Positions 10,901 through 24,108 of a DNA stretch of 64,000 nucleotides are shown piece after piece (the stretch's first letter is position 1; each line of letters starts with the position of its first letter). The notes beneath the pieces are model-generated. The model did no database searches, had not been told where the DNA came from, and was given only the letters and a program-made list of their open reading frames with translations. The DNA is from Heligmosomoides polygyrus polygyrus (lineage: Eukaryota; Nematoda; Chromadorea; Rhabditida; Heligmosomidae): contig OX377206.1 in assembly GCA_947396885.1 (NCBI GenBank), positions 51,133,631 through 51,197,630 on the forward strand, read 5' to 3'. Position numbers and translations under genes: made by a program.

Positions 10901-13837
10901 CACATAGTGTGACATGGCTGTCGTCTTTAAGAACTTCCTCAAGAACGACATCCGCAAACGACGTATCTTTGAACACCGTCAGACATCAATCAGAATCGGA
11001 TCATTAAACAGTCAAGTGTTCTCATTTTTGCGTGAAAATTCTTTGATTTCAGCTTTTTCATGGTGAATGTGTTTATCGGTTTCTTCGATCACATGAGATA
11101 GTGTGACATGACTATCGTCTTTAGTACTTCCTCAAGAACGACATCCGCAATCGAGGCATCTGTGAACATCGTCAGACATCAATCATAATCGGATCATTAA
11201 ACAGTCAAGTGCTCTCATTTTTGCGTGAAAATTCTTTGATTTCAGCTTTTTCATGGTGAATGTGTTTATCGGCTTCTTCGGTCACATGAGATAGTGTGAC
11301 ATGACTATCGTCTTTAGTACTTCCTCAAGAGCGACATCCGCAATCGAGGTATCTGAGAACATCGTCAGACATCAATCATAATCGGATCATTAAACAGTCA
11401 AGAGCTCTCATTTTTGCGGGACAATTCTTTGATTTTAGCTTGTTAATAGTGATTGTCTTTATCGATTTCTTCGGAAACATCACATAGTGTGACATGACTG
11501 TCGTCTTTAAGAACTTCCTCAAGAACGAACTTCACAATCCACATATCTCTCAACACCGTCAGACGTCACACTGAGACAGATCACTAGAAGGATCGAAACT
11601 ACTATTTTGACAGGATAGCTATTTCGCGCGAGCTTGTATGGCTTTTATGTCTATCAGTTTCTTTGGCCACACAAGATAGTGTGACATGACTATCGTGTTC
11701 AGGTACTTCCTCAAGAACGACATCCGGCATCGACGTATCTGTAAACGCCGTCACTGAGAATCGGATCCTTAAAGAGTAAAGTGCTCTCATTTTTGCGTGA
11801 AAATTCTTTGATTTCAGCTTTTTTATGGTGAATGTGTTTTTCGGTTTCTTCGGCCACATTACATAGTGTGACATGACTATTGTGTTAAGGTACTTCCTCA
11901 AAAACGACATCCGGGATCGACGTATCTGTAAACGCCGTCACTGAGAATCGGATCCTTAAATAGTAAAGTGCTCTCATTTTTGCGCGAAAATTCTTTGATT
12001 TCAGCTTTTTCATGGTGAATGTGTTTTTCGGTTTCTTCGGCCACATTACATAGTGTGACATGACTATCGTGTTAAGGTGCTTCCCACAAGAACGACATCC
12101 AAAATCGACGTATCTTTGAGCACAGTCAGACGTCAATGAGAATCGGATCATTAAAAAGTCAAGTGCTCTCATATTTGCGTGAAACTTCTTTGATTTCAGC
12201 TTTTTCATGGTGAAGGTGTTTATCGGTTTCTTCGGTCACATGAGATAGTGTGACATGACTATCGTCTTTAGTACTTCCTCAAGAGCGACATCCGCAATCG
12301 AGGTATCTGTGAACATCGTCAGACATCAATCATAATCGGATCATTAAACAGTCAAGTGCTCTCATTTTTGCGTGAAAATTCTTTGATTTCAGCTTTTTCA
12401 TGGTGAATGTGTTTATCGGCTTCTTCGGTCACATGAGATAGTGTGACATGACTATCGTCTTTAGTACTTCCTCAAGAGCGACATCCGCAATCGAGGTATC
12501 TGAGAACATCGTCAGACATCAATCATAATCGGATCATTAAACAGTCAAGAGCTCTCATTTTTGCGGGACAATTCTTTGATTTTAGCTTGTTAATAGTGAT
12601 TGTCTTTATCGATTTCTTCGGAAACATCACATAGTGTGACATGACTGTCGTCCTTAAGAACTTCCTCAAGAACGAACTTCACAATCCACATATCTCTCAA
12701 CACCGTCAGACGTCACACTGAGACAGATCACTAGAAGGATCGAAACTACTATTTTGACAGGATAGCTATTTCGCGCGAGCTTGTATGGCTTTTATGTCTA
12801 TCAGTTTCTTTGGCCACACAAGATAGTGTGACATGACTATCGTGTTCAGGTACTTCCTCAAGAACGACATCCGGGATCGACGTATCTGTAAACGCCGTCA
12901 CTGAGAATCGGATCCTTAAACAGTAAAGTGCTCTCATTTTTGCGTGAAAATTCTTAGATTTCAGCTTTTTTATGGTGAATGTGTTTTTCGGTTTCTTCGG
13001 CCACATTACATAGTGTGACATGACTATTGTGTTAAGGTACTTCCTCAAAAACGACATCCGGGATCGACGTATCTGTAAACGCCGTCACTGAGAATCGGAT
13101 CCTTAAATAGTAAAGTGCTCTCATTTTTGCGCGAAAATTCTTTGATTTCAGCTTTTTCATGGTGAATGTGTTTTTCGGTTTCTTCGGCCACATTACATAG
13201 TGTGACATGACTATCGTGTTAAGGTGCTTCCCACAAGAACGACATCCAAAATCGACGTATCTTTGAGCACAGTCAGACGTCAATGAGAATCGGATCATTA
13301 AAAAGTCAAGTGTTTTCATTTTTGCGTGAAAATTCTTTGATTTCAGCTTTTTCATGGTGAATGTGTTTTTCGGTTTCTTCGGCCACATTACATAGTGTGA
13401 CATGGCTGTCGTCTTTAAGAACTTCCTCAAGAACGACATCCGCAATCGACGTATCTTTGAACACCGTCAGACATCAATAAGAATCGGATCATTAAACAGT
13501 CAAGTGTTTTCATTTTTGCGTGAAAATTGTTTGATTTCAGCTTTTTCATGGTGAATGTGTTTATCGGCTTCTTTGGTCACATGAGATAGTGTGACATGAC
13601 TATCGTCTTTAGTACTTCCTCAAGAGCGACATCCGCAATCGAGGTATCTGAGAACATCGTCAGACATCAATCATAATCGGATCATTAAACAGTCAAGAGC
13701 TCTCATTTTTGCGGGACAATTCTTTGATTTCAGCTTTTTCATGGTGAAGGTGTTTATCGGTTTTTTCGGTCACATGAGATAGTGTGACATGACTATCGTC
13801 TTTAGTACTTCCTCAAGAACGACATCCGCAATCGAGG
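4950..13837. repeat. Tandem duplication with 4410-bp period (23-mer HOR)
   Basis: Positions 4950-9427 match 9360-13837 with an offset of 4410 bp. The match (4478 bp) exceeds the offset, so this is a true tandem duplication. Markers carried in both copies include the TGACACGACTATC variant at about 5355/9765, TTCTTAGATT at about 8544/12954 and AAAATTGTTTG at about 9115/13525. The only difference I noticed is 9302 (C) versus 13712 (G). Each copy contains three D monomers spaced 6, 6 and 11 monomers apart. Confidence 0.9.
8622..9035 (-). other. Longest minus-strand open frame (137 codons), judged non-coding
   Basis: The frame starts with MRMSFLRKFL, passes twice through a module containing WPKKPKNTFTMKKLKSKNF, and ends at EEVP. 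It crosses more than two monomers (F, a G/C hybrid and C). It stays open because the hybrid is 195 bp, a multiple of three. An exact copy lies at 13032-13445 within the 4410-bp duplication. No promoter, polyadenylation signal or recognisable domain is visible, and the sequence is ordinary satellite. I consider it a by-product of the repeat. Confidence 0.75.
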
Positions 13838-15506
13838 TATCTGTGAACATCGTCAGACATCAATCATAATCGGATCATTAAACAGTCAAGAGCTCTCATT
13901 TTTGCGGGACAATTCTTTGATTTCAGTTTGGTAATGGTGATTGTCTTTATCGATTTCTTCGGCAACATCACATAGTGTGACATGGCTGTCGTCTTTAAGA
14001 ACTTCCTCAAGAACGACATCCGCAATCGACGTATCTTTGAACACCGTCAGACATCAATAAGAATCGGATCATTAAACAGTCAAGTGTTTTCATTTTTGCG
14101 TGAAAATTGTTTGATTTCAGCTTTTTCATGGTGAATGTGTTTATCGGCTTCTTTGGTCACATGAGATAGTGTGACATGACTATCGTCTTTAGTACTTCCT
14201 CAAGAGCGACATCCGCAATCGAGGTATCTGTGAACATCGTCAGACATCAATCATAATCGGATCATTAAACAGTCAAGTGCTCTCATTTTTGCGTGAAAAT
14301 TCTTTGATTTCAGCTTTTTCATGGTGAATGTGTTTATCGGCTTCTTCGGTCACATGAGATAGTGTGACATGACTATCGTCTTTAGTACTTCCTCAAGAGC
14401 GACATCCGCAATCGAGGTATCTGAGAACATCGTCAGACATCAATCATAATCGGATCATTAAACAGTCAAGAGCTCTCATTTTTGCGGGACAATTCTTTGA
14501 TTTTAGCTTGTTAATAGTGATTGTCTTTATCGATTTCTTCGGAAACATCACATAGTGTGACATGACTGTCGTCTTTAAGAACTTCCTCAAGAACGAACTT
14601 CACAATCCACATATCTCTCAACACCGTCAGACGTCACACTGAGACAGATCACTAGAAGGATCGAAACTACTATTTTGACGGGATAGCTATTTCGCGCGAG
14701 CTTGTATGGCTTTTATGTCTATCAGTTTCTTTGGCCACACAAGATAGTGTGACATGACTATCGTGTTCAGGTACTTCCTCAAGAACGACATCCGGGATCG
14801 ACGTATCTGTAAACGTTGTCACTGAGAATCGGATCCTTAAACAGTAAAGTGCTCTCATTTTTGCGTGAAAATTCTTTGATTTCAGCTTTTTTATGGTGAA
14901 TGTGTTTTTCGGTTTCTTCGGCCACATTACATAGTGTGACATGACTATTGTGTTAAGGTACTTCCTCAAAAACGACATCCGGGATCGACGTATCTGTAAA
15001 CGCCGTCACTGAGAATCGGATCCTTAAATAGTAAAGTGCTGTCATTTTTGCGCGAAAATTCTTTGATTTCAGCTTTTTCATGGTGAATGTGTTTTTCGGT
15101 TTCTTCGGCCACATTACATAGTGTGACATGACAATCGTGTTAAGGTGCTTCCCACAAGAACGACATCCAAAATCGACGTATCTTTGAGCACAGTCAGACT
15201 TCAATGAGAATCGGATCATTAAAAAGTCAAGTGCTCTCATATTTGCGTGAAACTTCTTTGATTTCAGCTTTTTCATGGTGAAGGTGTTTATCGGTTTCTT
15301 CGGTCACATGAGATAGTGTGACATGACTATCGTCTTTAGTACTTCCTCAAGAGCGACATCCGCAATCGAGGTATCTGTGAACATCGTCAGACATCAATCA
15401 TAATCGGATCATTAAACCGTCAAGAACTCTCATTTTTGCGGGACAATTCTTTGATTTTAGCTTGATAATAGTGATTGTCTTTATCGATTTCTTCGGCAAC
15501 ATCACA

Positions 15507-17422
15507 TAGTGTGACATGACTGTCGTCTTTAAGAACTTCCTCAAGACCGAACTTCACAATCCACATATCTCTCAACACCGTCAGACGTCACACTGAGACA
15601 GATCACTAGAAGGATCGAAACTACTATTTTGACAGGATAGCTATTTCGCGTGAGCTTGTATGGTTTTTATGTCTATCAGTTTCCTTGGCCACACAAAATA
15701 GTGTGACATGACTATCGTGTTCAGGTACTTCCTCAAGAACGACATCCGGGATCGACGTATCTGTAAATGCCGTCACTGAGAATCGGATCATTAAACAGTC
15801 AAGTGCTCTCATTTTTGCGTGAAAATTCTTTGATTTCAGCTTTTTCATGTTGAATGTATTTATCGGTTTCTTCGGCCACACCGGATAGTGCAACATGACT
15901 ATCGTGTTTAGTACTTCCTCAAGAACGACATCCGCAATCGAGGTATCTGTGAACATCGTCAGACATCAATCATAATCGGATCATTAAACAGTCAAGTGCT
16001 CTCATTTTTGCGTGAAAATTCTTTGATTTCAGCTTTTTCATGGTGAATGTGTTTATCGGCTTCTTCGGTCACGCGAGATAGTGTGACATGACTATCGTCT
16101 TTAGTACTTCCTCAAGAACGACATCCGCAATCGAGGCATCTGTGAACATCGTCAGACATCAATCATAATCGGATCATTAAACAGTCAAGTGCTCTCATTT
16201 TTGCGTGAAAATTCTTTGATTTCAGCTTTTTCATGGTGAATGTGTTTATCGGCTTCTTCGGTCACATGAGATAGTGTGACATGACTATCGTCTTTAGTAC
16301 TTCCTCAAGAGCGACATCCGCAATCGAGGTATCTGTGAACATCGTCAGACATCAATCATAATCGGATCATTAAACCGTCAAGAACTCTCATTTTTGCGGG
16401 ACAATTCTTTGATTTTAGCTTGATAATAGTGATTGTCTTTATCGATTTCTTCGGCAACATCACATAGTGTGACATGACTGTCGTCTTTAAGAACTTCCTC
16501 AAGACCGAACTTCACAATCCACATATCTCTCAACACCGTCAGACGTCACACTGAGACAGATCACTAGAAGGATCGAAACTACTATTTTGACAGGATAGCT
16601 ATTTCGCGTGAGCTTGTATGGTTTTTATGTCTATCAGTTTCCTTGGCCACACAAAATAGTGTGACATGACTATCGTGTTCAGGTACTTCCTCAAGAACGA
16701 CATCCGGGATCGACGTATCTGTAAACGCCGTCACTGAGAATCGGATCATTAAACAGTCAAGTGCTCTCATTTTTGCGTGAAAATTCTTTGATTTCAGCTT
16801 TTTCATGTTGAATGTATTTATCGGTTTCTTCGGCCACACCGGATAGTGCAACATGACTATCGTGTTTAGTACTTCCTCAAGAACGACATCCGCAATCGAG
16901 GTATCTGTGAACATCGTCAGACATCAATCATAATCGGATCATTAAACAGTCAAGTGCTCTCATTTTTGCGTGAAAATTCTTTGATTTCAGCTTTTTCATG
17001 GTGAATGTGTTTATCGGCTTCTTCGGTCACGTGAGATAGTGTGACATGACTATCGTCTTTAGTACTTCCTCAAGAACGACATCCGCAATCGAGGCATCTG
17101 TGAACATCGTCAGACATCAATCATAATCGGATCATTAAACAGTCAAGTGCTCTCATTTTTGCGTGAAAATTCTTTGATTTCAGCTTTTTCATGGTGAATG
17201 TGTTTATCGGCTTCTTCGGTCACATGAGATAGTGTGACATGACTATCGTCTTTAGTACTTCCTCAAGAGCGACATCCGCAATCGAGGTATCTGAGAACAT
17301 CGTCAGACATCAATCATAATCGGATCATTAAACAGTCAAGAGCTCTCATTTTTGCGGGACAATTCTTTGATTTTAGCTTGTTAATAGTGATTGTCTTTAT
17401 CGATTTCTTCGGAAACATCACA
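15507..17422. repeat. HOR unit type II: 5-mer D-H-A-A-B' in two tandem copies (958 bp each)
   Basis: The first copy is 15507-16464 with monomers of 192, 187, 193, 193 and 193 bp. The second is 16465-17422. The D monomers here have TCGCGTGA instead of TCGCGCGA, and their neighbours end CACAAAATAG. Differences include 15768 T versus C in the second copy and GCGAG versus GTGAG at about 16073/17031. The B' monomers of the two copies are different subtypes. The pair is repeated at about 31200-33115. Confidence 0.86.
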
Positions 17423-18568
17423 TAGTGTGACATGACTGTCGTCCTTAAGAACTTCCTCAAGAACGAACTTCACAATCCACATATCTCTCAACACCGTCAG
17501 ACGTCACACTGAGACAGATCACTAGAAGGATCGAAACTACTATTTTGACAGGATAGCTATTTCGCGCGAGCTTGTATGGCTTTTATGTCTATCAGTTTCT
17601 TTGGCCACACAAGATAGTGTGACATGACTATCGTGTTCAAGTACTTCCTCAAGAACGACATCCGGGATCGACGTATCTGTAAACGCCGTCACTGAGAATC
17701 GGATCCTTAAACAGTAAAGTGCTCTCATTTTTGCGTGAAAATTCTTTGATTTCAGCTTTTTTATGGTGAATGTGTTTTTCGTTTTCTTCGGCCACATTAC
17801 ATAGTGTGACATGACTATTGTGTTAAGGTACTTCCTCAAAAACGACATCCGGGATCGACGTATCTGTAAACGCCGTCACTGAGAATCGGATCTTTAAATA
17901 GTAAAGTGCTCTCATTTTTGCGCGAAAATTCTTTGATTTCAGCTTTTTCATGGTGAATGTGTTTTTCGGTTTCTTCGGCCACATTACATAGTGTGACATG
18001 ACTATCGTGTTAAGGTGCTTCCCACAAGAACGACATCCAAAATCGACGTATCTTTGAGCACAGTCAGACGTCAATGAGAATCGGATCATTAAAAAGTCAA
18101 GTGCTCTCATATTTGCGTGAAACTTCTTTGATTTCAGCTTTTTCATGGTGAAGGTGTTTATCGGTTTCTTCGGTCACATGAGATAGTGTGACATGACTAT
18201 CGTCTTTAGTACTTCCTCAAGAGCGACATCCGCAATCGAGGTATCTGTGAACATCGTCAGACATCAATCATAATCGGATCATTAAACCGTCAAGAGCTCT
18301 CATTTTTGCGGGACAATTCTTTGATTTTAGCTTGATAATAGTGATTGTCTTTATCGATTTCTTCGGCAACATCACATAGTGTGACATGACTGTCGTCTTT
18401 AAGAACTTCCTCAAGACCGAACTTCACAATCCACATATCTCTCAACACCGTCAGACGTCACACTGAGACAGATCACTAGAAGGATCGAAACTACTATTTT
18501 GACAGGATAGCTATTTCGCGCGAGCTTGTATGTCTTTTATGTCTATCAGTTTCTTCGGCCACACAAGA

Positions 18569-18756
18569 TAGTGTGACATGACTATCGTGTTCAGGTACTT
18601 CCTCAAGAACGACATCCGGGATCGACGTATCTGTAAACGCCGTCACTGAGAATCGGATCATTATCCAGTCAAGAGCTATCACTTTTTGCGTGAAGATTCT
18701 TTGATTTCCGCTTCTTCATGTTGAATGTATTTATCGGTTTCTTCGGCCACACCGGA
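18569..18756. repeat. Exemplar monomer type H (188 bp)
   Basis: It has a type E 5' half followed by a distinctive 3' half: ATTATCCAGTCAAGAGC, CACTTTTTGCGTGAAGATTC, TTTCCGCTTCTTCATGTTG and AATGTATTTATC, ending GGCCACACCGGA. The next monomer then begins with the altered box TAGTGCAACATGAC. At least 18 monomers have the CACACCGGA end, between about 15.9 and 58.3 kb. Milder forms, as at 15699-15885, keep the A-like middle and have only the ATGTTGAATGTATTT and CACACCGGA tail. Confidence 0.85.
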
Positions 18757-18942
18757 TAGTGCAACATGACTATCGTGTTTAGTACTTCCTCAAGAACGAC
18801 ATCCGCAATCGAGGTATCTGTAAACGCCGTCACTGAGAATCGGATCATTAAACAGTCAAGTGCTCTCATTTTTGCGTGAAAATTCTTTGATTTCAGCTTT
18901 TTCATGGTGAATGTGTTTATCGGTTTCTTCGGCCACATGAGA

Positions 18943-19134
18943 TAGTGTGACATGACTATCGTCTTAGTACTTCCTCAAGAACGACATCCGCAATCGAGGT
19001 ATCTGTGAACATCGTCAGACATCAATCATAATCGGATCATTAAACAGTCAAGAGCTCTCATTTTTGCGGGACAATTCTTTGATTTCAGTTTGGTAATGGT
19101 GATTGTCTTTATCGATTTCTTCGGCAACATCACA
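18943..19134. repeat. Exemplar monomer type B (192 bp)
   Basis: The 5' half is like type A but reads CGTCTTAGTAC, one T shorter. The 3' half is diagnostic: AAGAGCTCTCATTTTTGCGG, then GACAATTC, CAGTTTGGTAATGG and GATTGTCTTTATCGATTTC, ending GCAACATCACA. Type B nearly always precedes type C. Four copies, at about 972, 4611, 6340 and 10750, share a 3-bp deletion (AAGAACATCC for AAGAACGACATCC), which marks common descent. Confidence 0.88.
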
Positions 19135-19717
19135 TAGTGTGACATGGCTGTCGTCTTTAAGAACTTCCTCAAGAACGACATCCGCAATCGACGTATCTTT
19201 GAACACCGTCAGACATCAATAAGAATCGGATCATTAAACAGTCAAGTGTTTTCATTTTTGCGTGAAAATTCTTTGATTTCAGCTTTTTCATGGTGAATGA
19301 ATGTGTTTATCGGTTTCTTCGATCACATGAGATAGTGTGACATGACTATCGTCTTTAGTACTTCCTCAAGAACGACATCCGCAATCGAGGTATCTGTGAA
19401 CATCGTCAGACATCAATCATAATCGGATCATTAAACAGACAAGTGCTCTCATTTTTGCGTGAAAATTCTTTGATTTCAGCTTTTTCATGGTGAATGTGTT
19501 TATCGGTTTCTTCGGTCACATGAGATAGTGTGACATGACTATCGTCTTAGTACTTCCTCAAGAACGACATCCGCAATCGAGGTATCTGTGAACATCGTCA
19601 GACATCAATCATAATCGGATCATTAAACAGTCAAGAGCTCTCATTTTTGCGGGACAATTCTTTGATTTCAGTTTGGTAATGGTGATTGTCTTTATCGATT
19701 TCTTCGGCAACATCACA

Positions 19718-19911
19718 TAGTGTGACATGGCTGTCGTCTTTAAGAACTTCCTCAAGAACGACATCCGCAATCGACGTATCTTTGAACACCGTCAGACATC
19801 AATAAGAATCGGATCATTAAACAGTCAAGTGTTTTCATTTTTGCGTGAAAATTCTTTGATTTCAGCTTTTTCATGGTGAAGGTGTTTATCGGTTTCTTCG
19901 GTCACATGAGA
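19718..19911. repeat. Exemplar monomer type C (194 bp)
   Basis: Diagnostic features are TGACATGGCTGTCGTC at the start, CTTTAAGAACTTCC, CGACGTATCTTTGAACACCG and CATCAATAAGAATCGG, with GTGTTTTCATTTTT in the middle. It follows type B. Four C monomers carry a 4-bp insertion giving GTGAATGAATGTG, at about 19298, 21219, 27149 and 34991. Another subtype reads GCAAACGACG and CATCAATCAGAATCGG (4766-4959). Confidence 0.88.
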
Positions 19912-20044
19912 TAGTGTGACATGACTATCGTCTTTAGTACTTCCTCAAGAACGACATCCGCAATCGAGGTATCTGTGAACATCGTCAGACATCAATCATA
20001 ATCGGATCATTAAACAGTCAAGTGTTTTCATTTTTGCGTGAAAA

Positions 20045-23000
20045 TTCTTTGATTTCAGCTTTTTCATGGTGAAGGTGTTTATCGGTTTCTTCGGTCACAT
20101 GAGATAGTGTGACATGACTATCGTCTTTAGTACTTCCTCAAGAGCGACATCCGCAATCGAGGTATCTGTGAACATCGTCAGACATCAATCATAATCGGAT
20201 CATTAAACCGTCAAGAGCTCTCATTTTTGCGGGACAATTCTTTGATTTTAGCTTGATAATAGTGATTGTCTTTATCGATTTCTTCGGCAACATCACATAG
20301 TGTGACATGACTGTCGTCTTTAAGAACTTCCTCAAGACCGAACTTCACAATCCACATATCTCTCAACACCGTCAGACGTCACACTGAGACAGATCACTAG
20401 AAGGATCGAAACTACTATTTTGACAGGATAGCTATTTCGCGCGAGCTTGTATGTCTTTTATGTCTATCAGTTTCTTCGGCCACACAAGATAGTGTGACAT
20501 GACTATCGTGTTCAGGTACTTCCTCAAGAACGACATCCGGGATCGACGTATCTGTAAACGCCGTCACTGAGAATCGGATCATTATCCAGTCAAGAGCTAT
20601 CACTTTTTGCGTGAAGATTCTTTGATTTCCGCTTCTTCATGTTGAATGTATTTATCGGTTTCTTCGGCCACACCGGATAGTGCAACATGACTATCGTGTT
20701 TAGTACTTCCTCAAGAACGACATCCGCAATCGAGGTATCTGTAAACGCCGTCACTGAGAATCGGATCATTAAACAGTCAAGTGCTCTCATTTTTGCGTGA
20801 AAATTCTTTGATTTCAGCTTTTTCATGGTGAATGTGTTTATCGGTTTCTTCGGCCACATGAGATAGTGTGACATGACTATCGTCTTAGTACTTCCTCAAG
20901 AACGACATCCGCAATCGAGGTATCTGTGAACATCGTCAGACATCAATCATAATCGGATCATTAAACAGTCAAGAGCTCTCATTTTTGCGGGACAATTCTT
21001 TGATTTCAGTTTGGTAATGGTGATTGTCTTTATCGATTTCTTCGGCAACATCACATAGTGTGACATGGCTGTCGTCTTTAAGAACTTCCTCAAGAACGAC
21101 ATCCGCAATCGACGTATCTTTGAACACCGTCAGACATCAATAAGAATCGGATCATTAAACAGTCAAGTGTTTTCATTTTTGCGTGAAAATTCTTTGATTT
21201 CAGCTTTTTCATGGTGAATGAATGTGTTTATCGGTTTCTTCGATCACATGAGATAGTGTGACATGACTATCGTCTTTAGTACTTCCTCAAGAACGACATC
21301 CGCAATCGAGGTATCTGTGAACATCGTCAGACATCAATCATAATCGGATCATTAAACAGACAAGTGCTCTCATTTTTGCGTGAAAATTCTTTGATTTCAG
21401 CTTTTTCATGGTGAATGTGTTTATCGGTTTCTTCGGTCACATGAGATAGTGTGACATGACTATCGTCTTAGTACTTCCTCAAGAACGACATCCGCAATCG
21501 AGGTATCTGTGAACATCGTCAGACATCAATCATAATCGGATCATTAAACAGTCAAGAGCTCTCATTTTTGCGGGACAATTCTTTGATTTCAGTTTGGTAA
21601 TGGTGATTGTCTTTATCGATTTCTTCGGCAACATCACATAGTGTGACATGGCTGTCGTCTTTAAGAACTTCCTCAAGAACGACATCCGCAATCGACGTAT
21701 CTTTGAACACCGTCAGACATCAATAAGAATCGGATCATTAAACAGTCAAGTGTTTTCATTTTTGCGTGAAAATTCTTTGATTTCAGCTTTTTCATGGTGA
21801 AGGTGTTTATCGGTTTCTTCGGTCACATGAGATAGTGTGACATGACTATCGTCTTTAGTACTTCCTCAAGAACGACATCCGCAATCGAGGTATCTGTGAA
21901 CATCGTCAGACATCAATCATAATCGGATCATTAAACAGTCAAGTGTTTTCATTTTTGCGTGAAAATTCTTTGATTTCAGCTTTTTCATGGTGAAGGTGTT
22001 TATCGGTTTCTTCGGTCACATGAGATAGTGTGACATGACTATCGTCTTTAGTACTTCCTCAAGAGCGACATCCGCAATCGAGGTATCTGTGAACATCGTC
22101 AGACATCAATCATAATCGGATCATTAAACCGTCAAGAGCTCTCATTTTTGCGGGACAATTCTTTGATTTTAGCTTGATAATAGTGATTGTCTTTATCGAT
22201 TTCTTCGGCAACATCACATAGTGTGACATGACTGTCGTCTTTAAGAACTTCCTCAAGACCGAACTTCACAATCCACATATCTCTCAACACCGTCAGACGT
22301 CACACTGAGACAGATCACTAGAAGGATCGAAACTACTATTTTGACAGGATAGCTATTTCGCGCGAGCTTGTATGGCTTTTATGTCTATCAGTTTCTTCGG
22401 CCACACAAGATAGTGCAACATGACTATCGTGTTTAGTACTTCCTCAAGAACGACATCCGCAATCGAGGTATCTGTAAACGCCGTCACTGAGAATCGGATC
22501 ATTAAACAGTCAAGTGCTCTCATTTTTGCGTGAAAATTCTTTGATTTCAGCTTTTTCATGGTGAATGTGTTTATCGGTTTCTTCGGTCACATGAGATAGT
22601 GTGACATGACTATCGTCTTTAGTACTTCCTCAAGAACGACATCCGCAATCGAGGTATCTGTAAACGCCGTCACTGAGAATCGGATCATTAAACAGTCAAG
22701 TGCTCTCATTTTTGCGTGAAAATTCTTTGATTTCAGCTTTTTCATGGTGAATGTGTTTATCGCTTTCTTCGGTCACATGAGATAGTGTGACATGACTATC
22801 GTCTTAGTACTTCCTCAAGAACGACATCCGCAATCGAGGTATCTGTGAACATCGTCAGACATCAATCATAATCGGATCATTAAACAGTCAAGAGCTCTCA
22901 TTTTTGCGGGACAATTCTTTGATTTCAGTTTGGTAATGGTGATTGTCTTTATCGATTTCTTCGGCAACATCACATAGTGTGACATGGCTGTCGTCTTTAA

Positions 23001-23538
23001 GAACTTCCTCAAGAACGACATCCGCAATCGACGTATCTTTGAACACCGTCAGACATCAATAAGAATCGGATCATTAAACAGTCAAGTGTTTTCATTTTTG
23101 CGTGAAAATTCTTTGATTTCAGCTTTTTCATGGTGAATGTGTTTATCGGCTTCTTTGGTCACATGAGATAGTGTGACATGACTATCGTCTTTAGTACTTC
23201 CTCAAGAGCGACATCCGCAATCGAGGTATCTGAGAACATCGTCAGACATCAATCATAATCGGATCATTAAACAGTCAAGAGCTCTCATTTTTGCGGGACA
23301 ATTCTTTGATTTTAGCTTGTTAATAGTGATTGTCTTTATCGATTTCTTCGGAAACATCACATAGTGTGACATGACTGTCGTCCTTAAGAACTTCCTCAAG
23401 AACGAACTTCACAATCCACATATCTCTCAACACCGTCAGACGTCACACTGAGACAGATCACTAGAAGGATCGAAACTACTATTTTGACAGGATAGCTATT
23501 TCGCGCGAGCTTGTATGGCTTTTATGTCTATCAGTTTC
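20045..23538. repeat. Duplicated block, left copy (3494 bp; partner at +5930)
   Basis: It matches 25975-29468. The substitutions I saw are 22284/28214 (CTCTCAAC versus CTCACAAC) and 23382/29312 (C versus T). The left limit is where AAAATTC meets AAACTTC (20044/25974). On the right, agreement fails at 23539. Confidence 0.84.
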
Positions 23539-24108
23539 CTTGGCCACACAAAATAGTGTGACATGACTATCGTGTTCAGGTACTTCCTCAAGAACGACAT
23601 CCGGGATCGACGTATCTGTAAACGCCGTCACTGAGAATCGGATCATTAAACAGTCAAGTGCTCTCATTTTTGCGTGAAAATTCTTTGATTTCAGCTTTTT
23701 CATGTTGAATGTATTTATCGGTTTCTTCGGCCACACCGGATAGTGCAACATGACTATCGTGTTTAGTACTTCCTCAAGAACGACATCCGCAATCGAGGTA
23801 TCTGTGAACATCGTCAGACATCAATCATAATCGGATCATTAAACAGTCAAGTGCTCTCATTTTTGCGTGAAAATTCTTTGATTTCAGCTTTTTCATGGTG
23901 AATGTGTTTATCGGCTTCTTCGGTCACGTGAGATAGTGTGACATGACTATCGTCTTTAGTACTTCCTCAAGAACGACATCCGCAATCGAGGCATCTGTGA
24001 ACATCGTCAGACATCAATCATAATCGGATCATTAAACAGTCAAGTGCTCTCATTTTTGCGTGAAAATTCTTTGATTTCAGCTTTTTCATGGTGAATGTGT
24101 TTATCGGC

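Larger units (their letters stand above)
14300..20453. repeat. Duplicated block, left copy (6154 bp; partner at +15,693)
   Basis: It matches 29993-36146 base for base except for a few substitutions, such as 15768 (T versus C) and one within 17781-17790 (GTTTTCTTCG versus GGTTTCTTCG). The shared rare variants CACGCGAG (16071 and 31764) and CACGTGAG (17028 and 32721) confirm common descent. The ends were placed where matching fails: 14299/29992 on the left and 20454/36147 on the right. The partner lies 15,693 bp away with about 9.5 kb of other monomers between, so the copies are not adjacent. Confidence 0.88.
18124..22374. repeat. Tandem 10-mer HOR (1921-bp period)
   Basis: Positions 18124-20453 match 20045-22374 at +1921. 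Monomer order from 18377 is D, H, A-like, B, C, A, B, C, A, B', with lengths 192, 188, 186, 192, 198, 193, 192, 194, 193 and 193 bp. The 198-bp C carries the GAAT insertion. The next D at 22331 begins a third, altered copy lacking the H monomer. The same 10-mer recurs at D elements 26340-28261 and 34182-36103. Confidence 0.88.
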
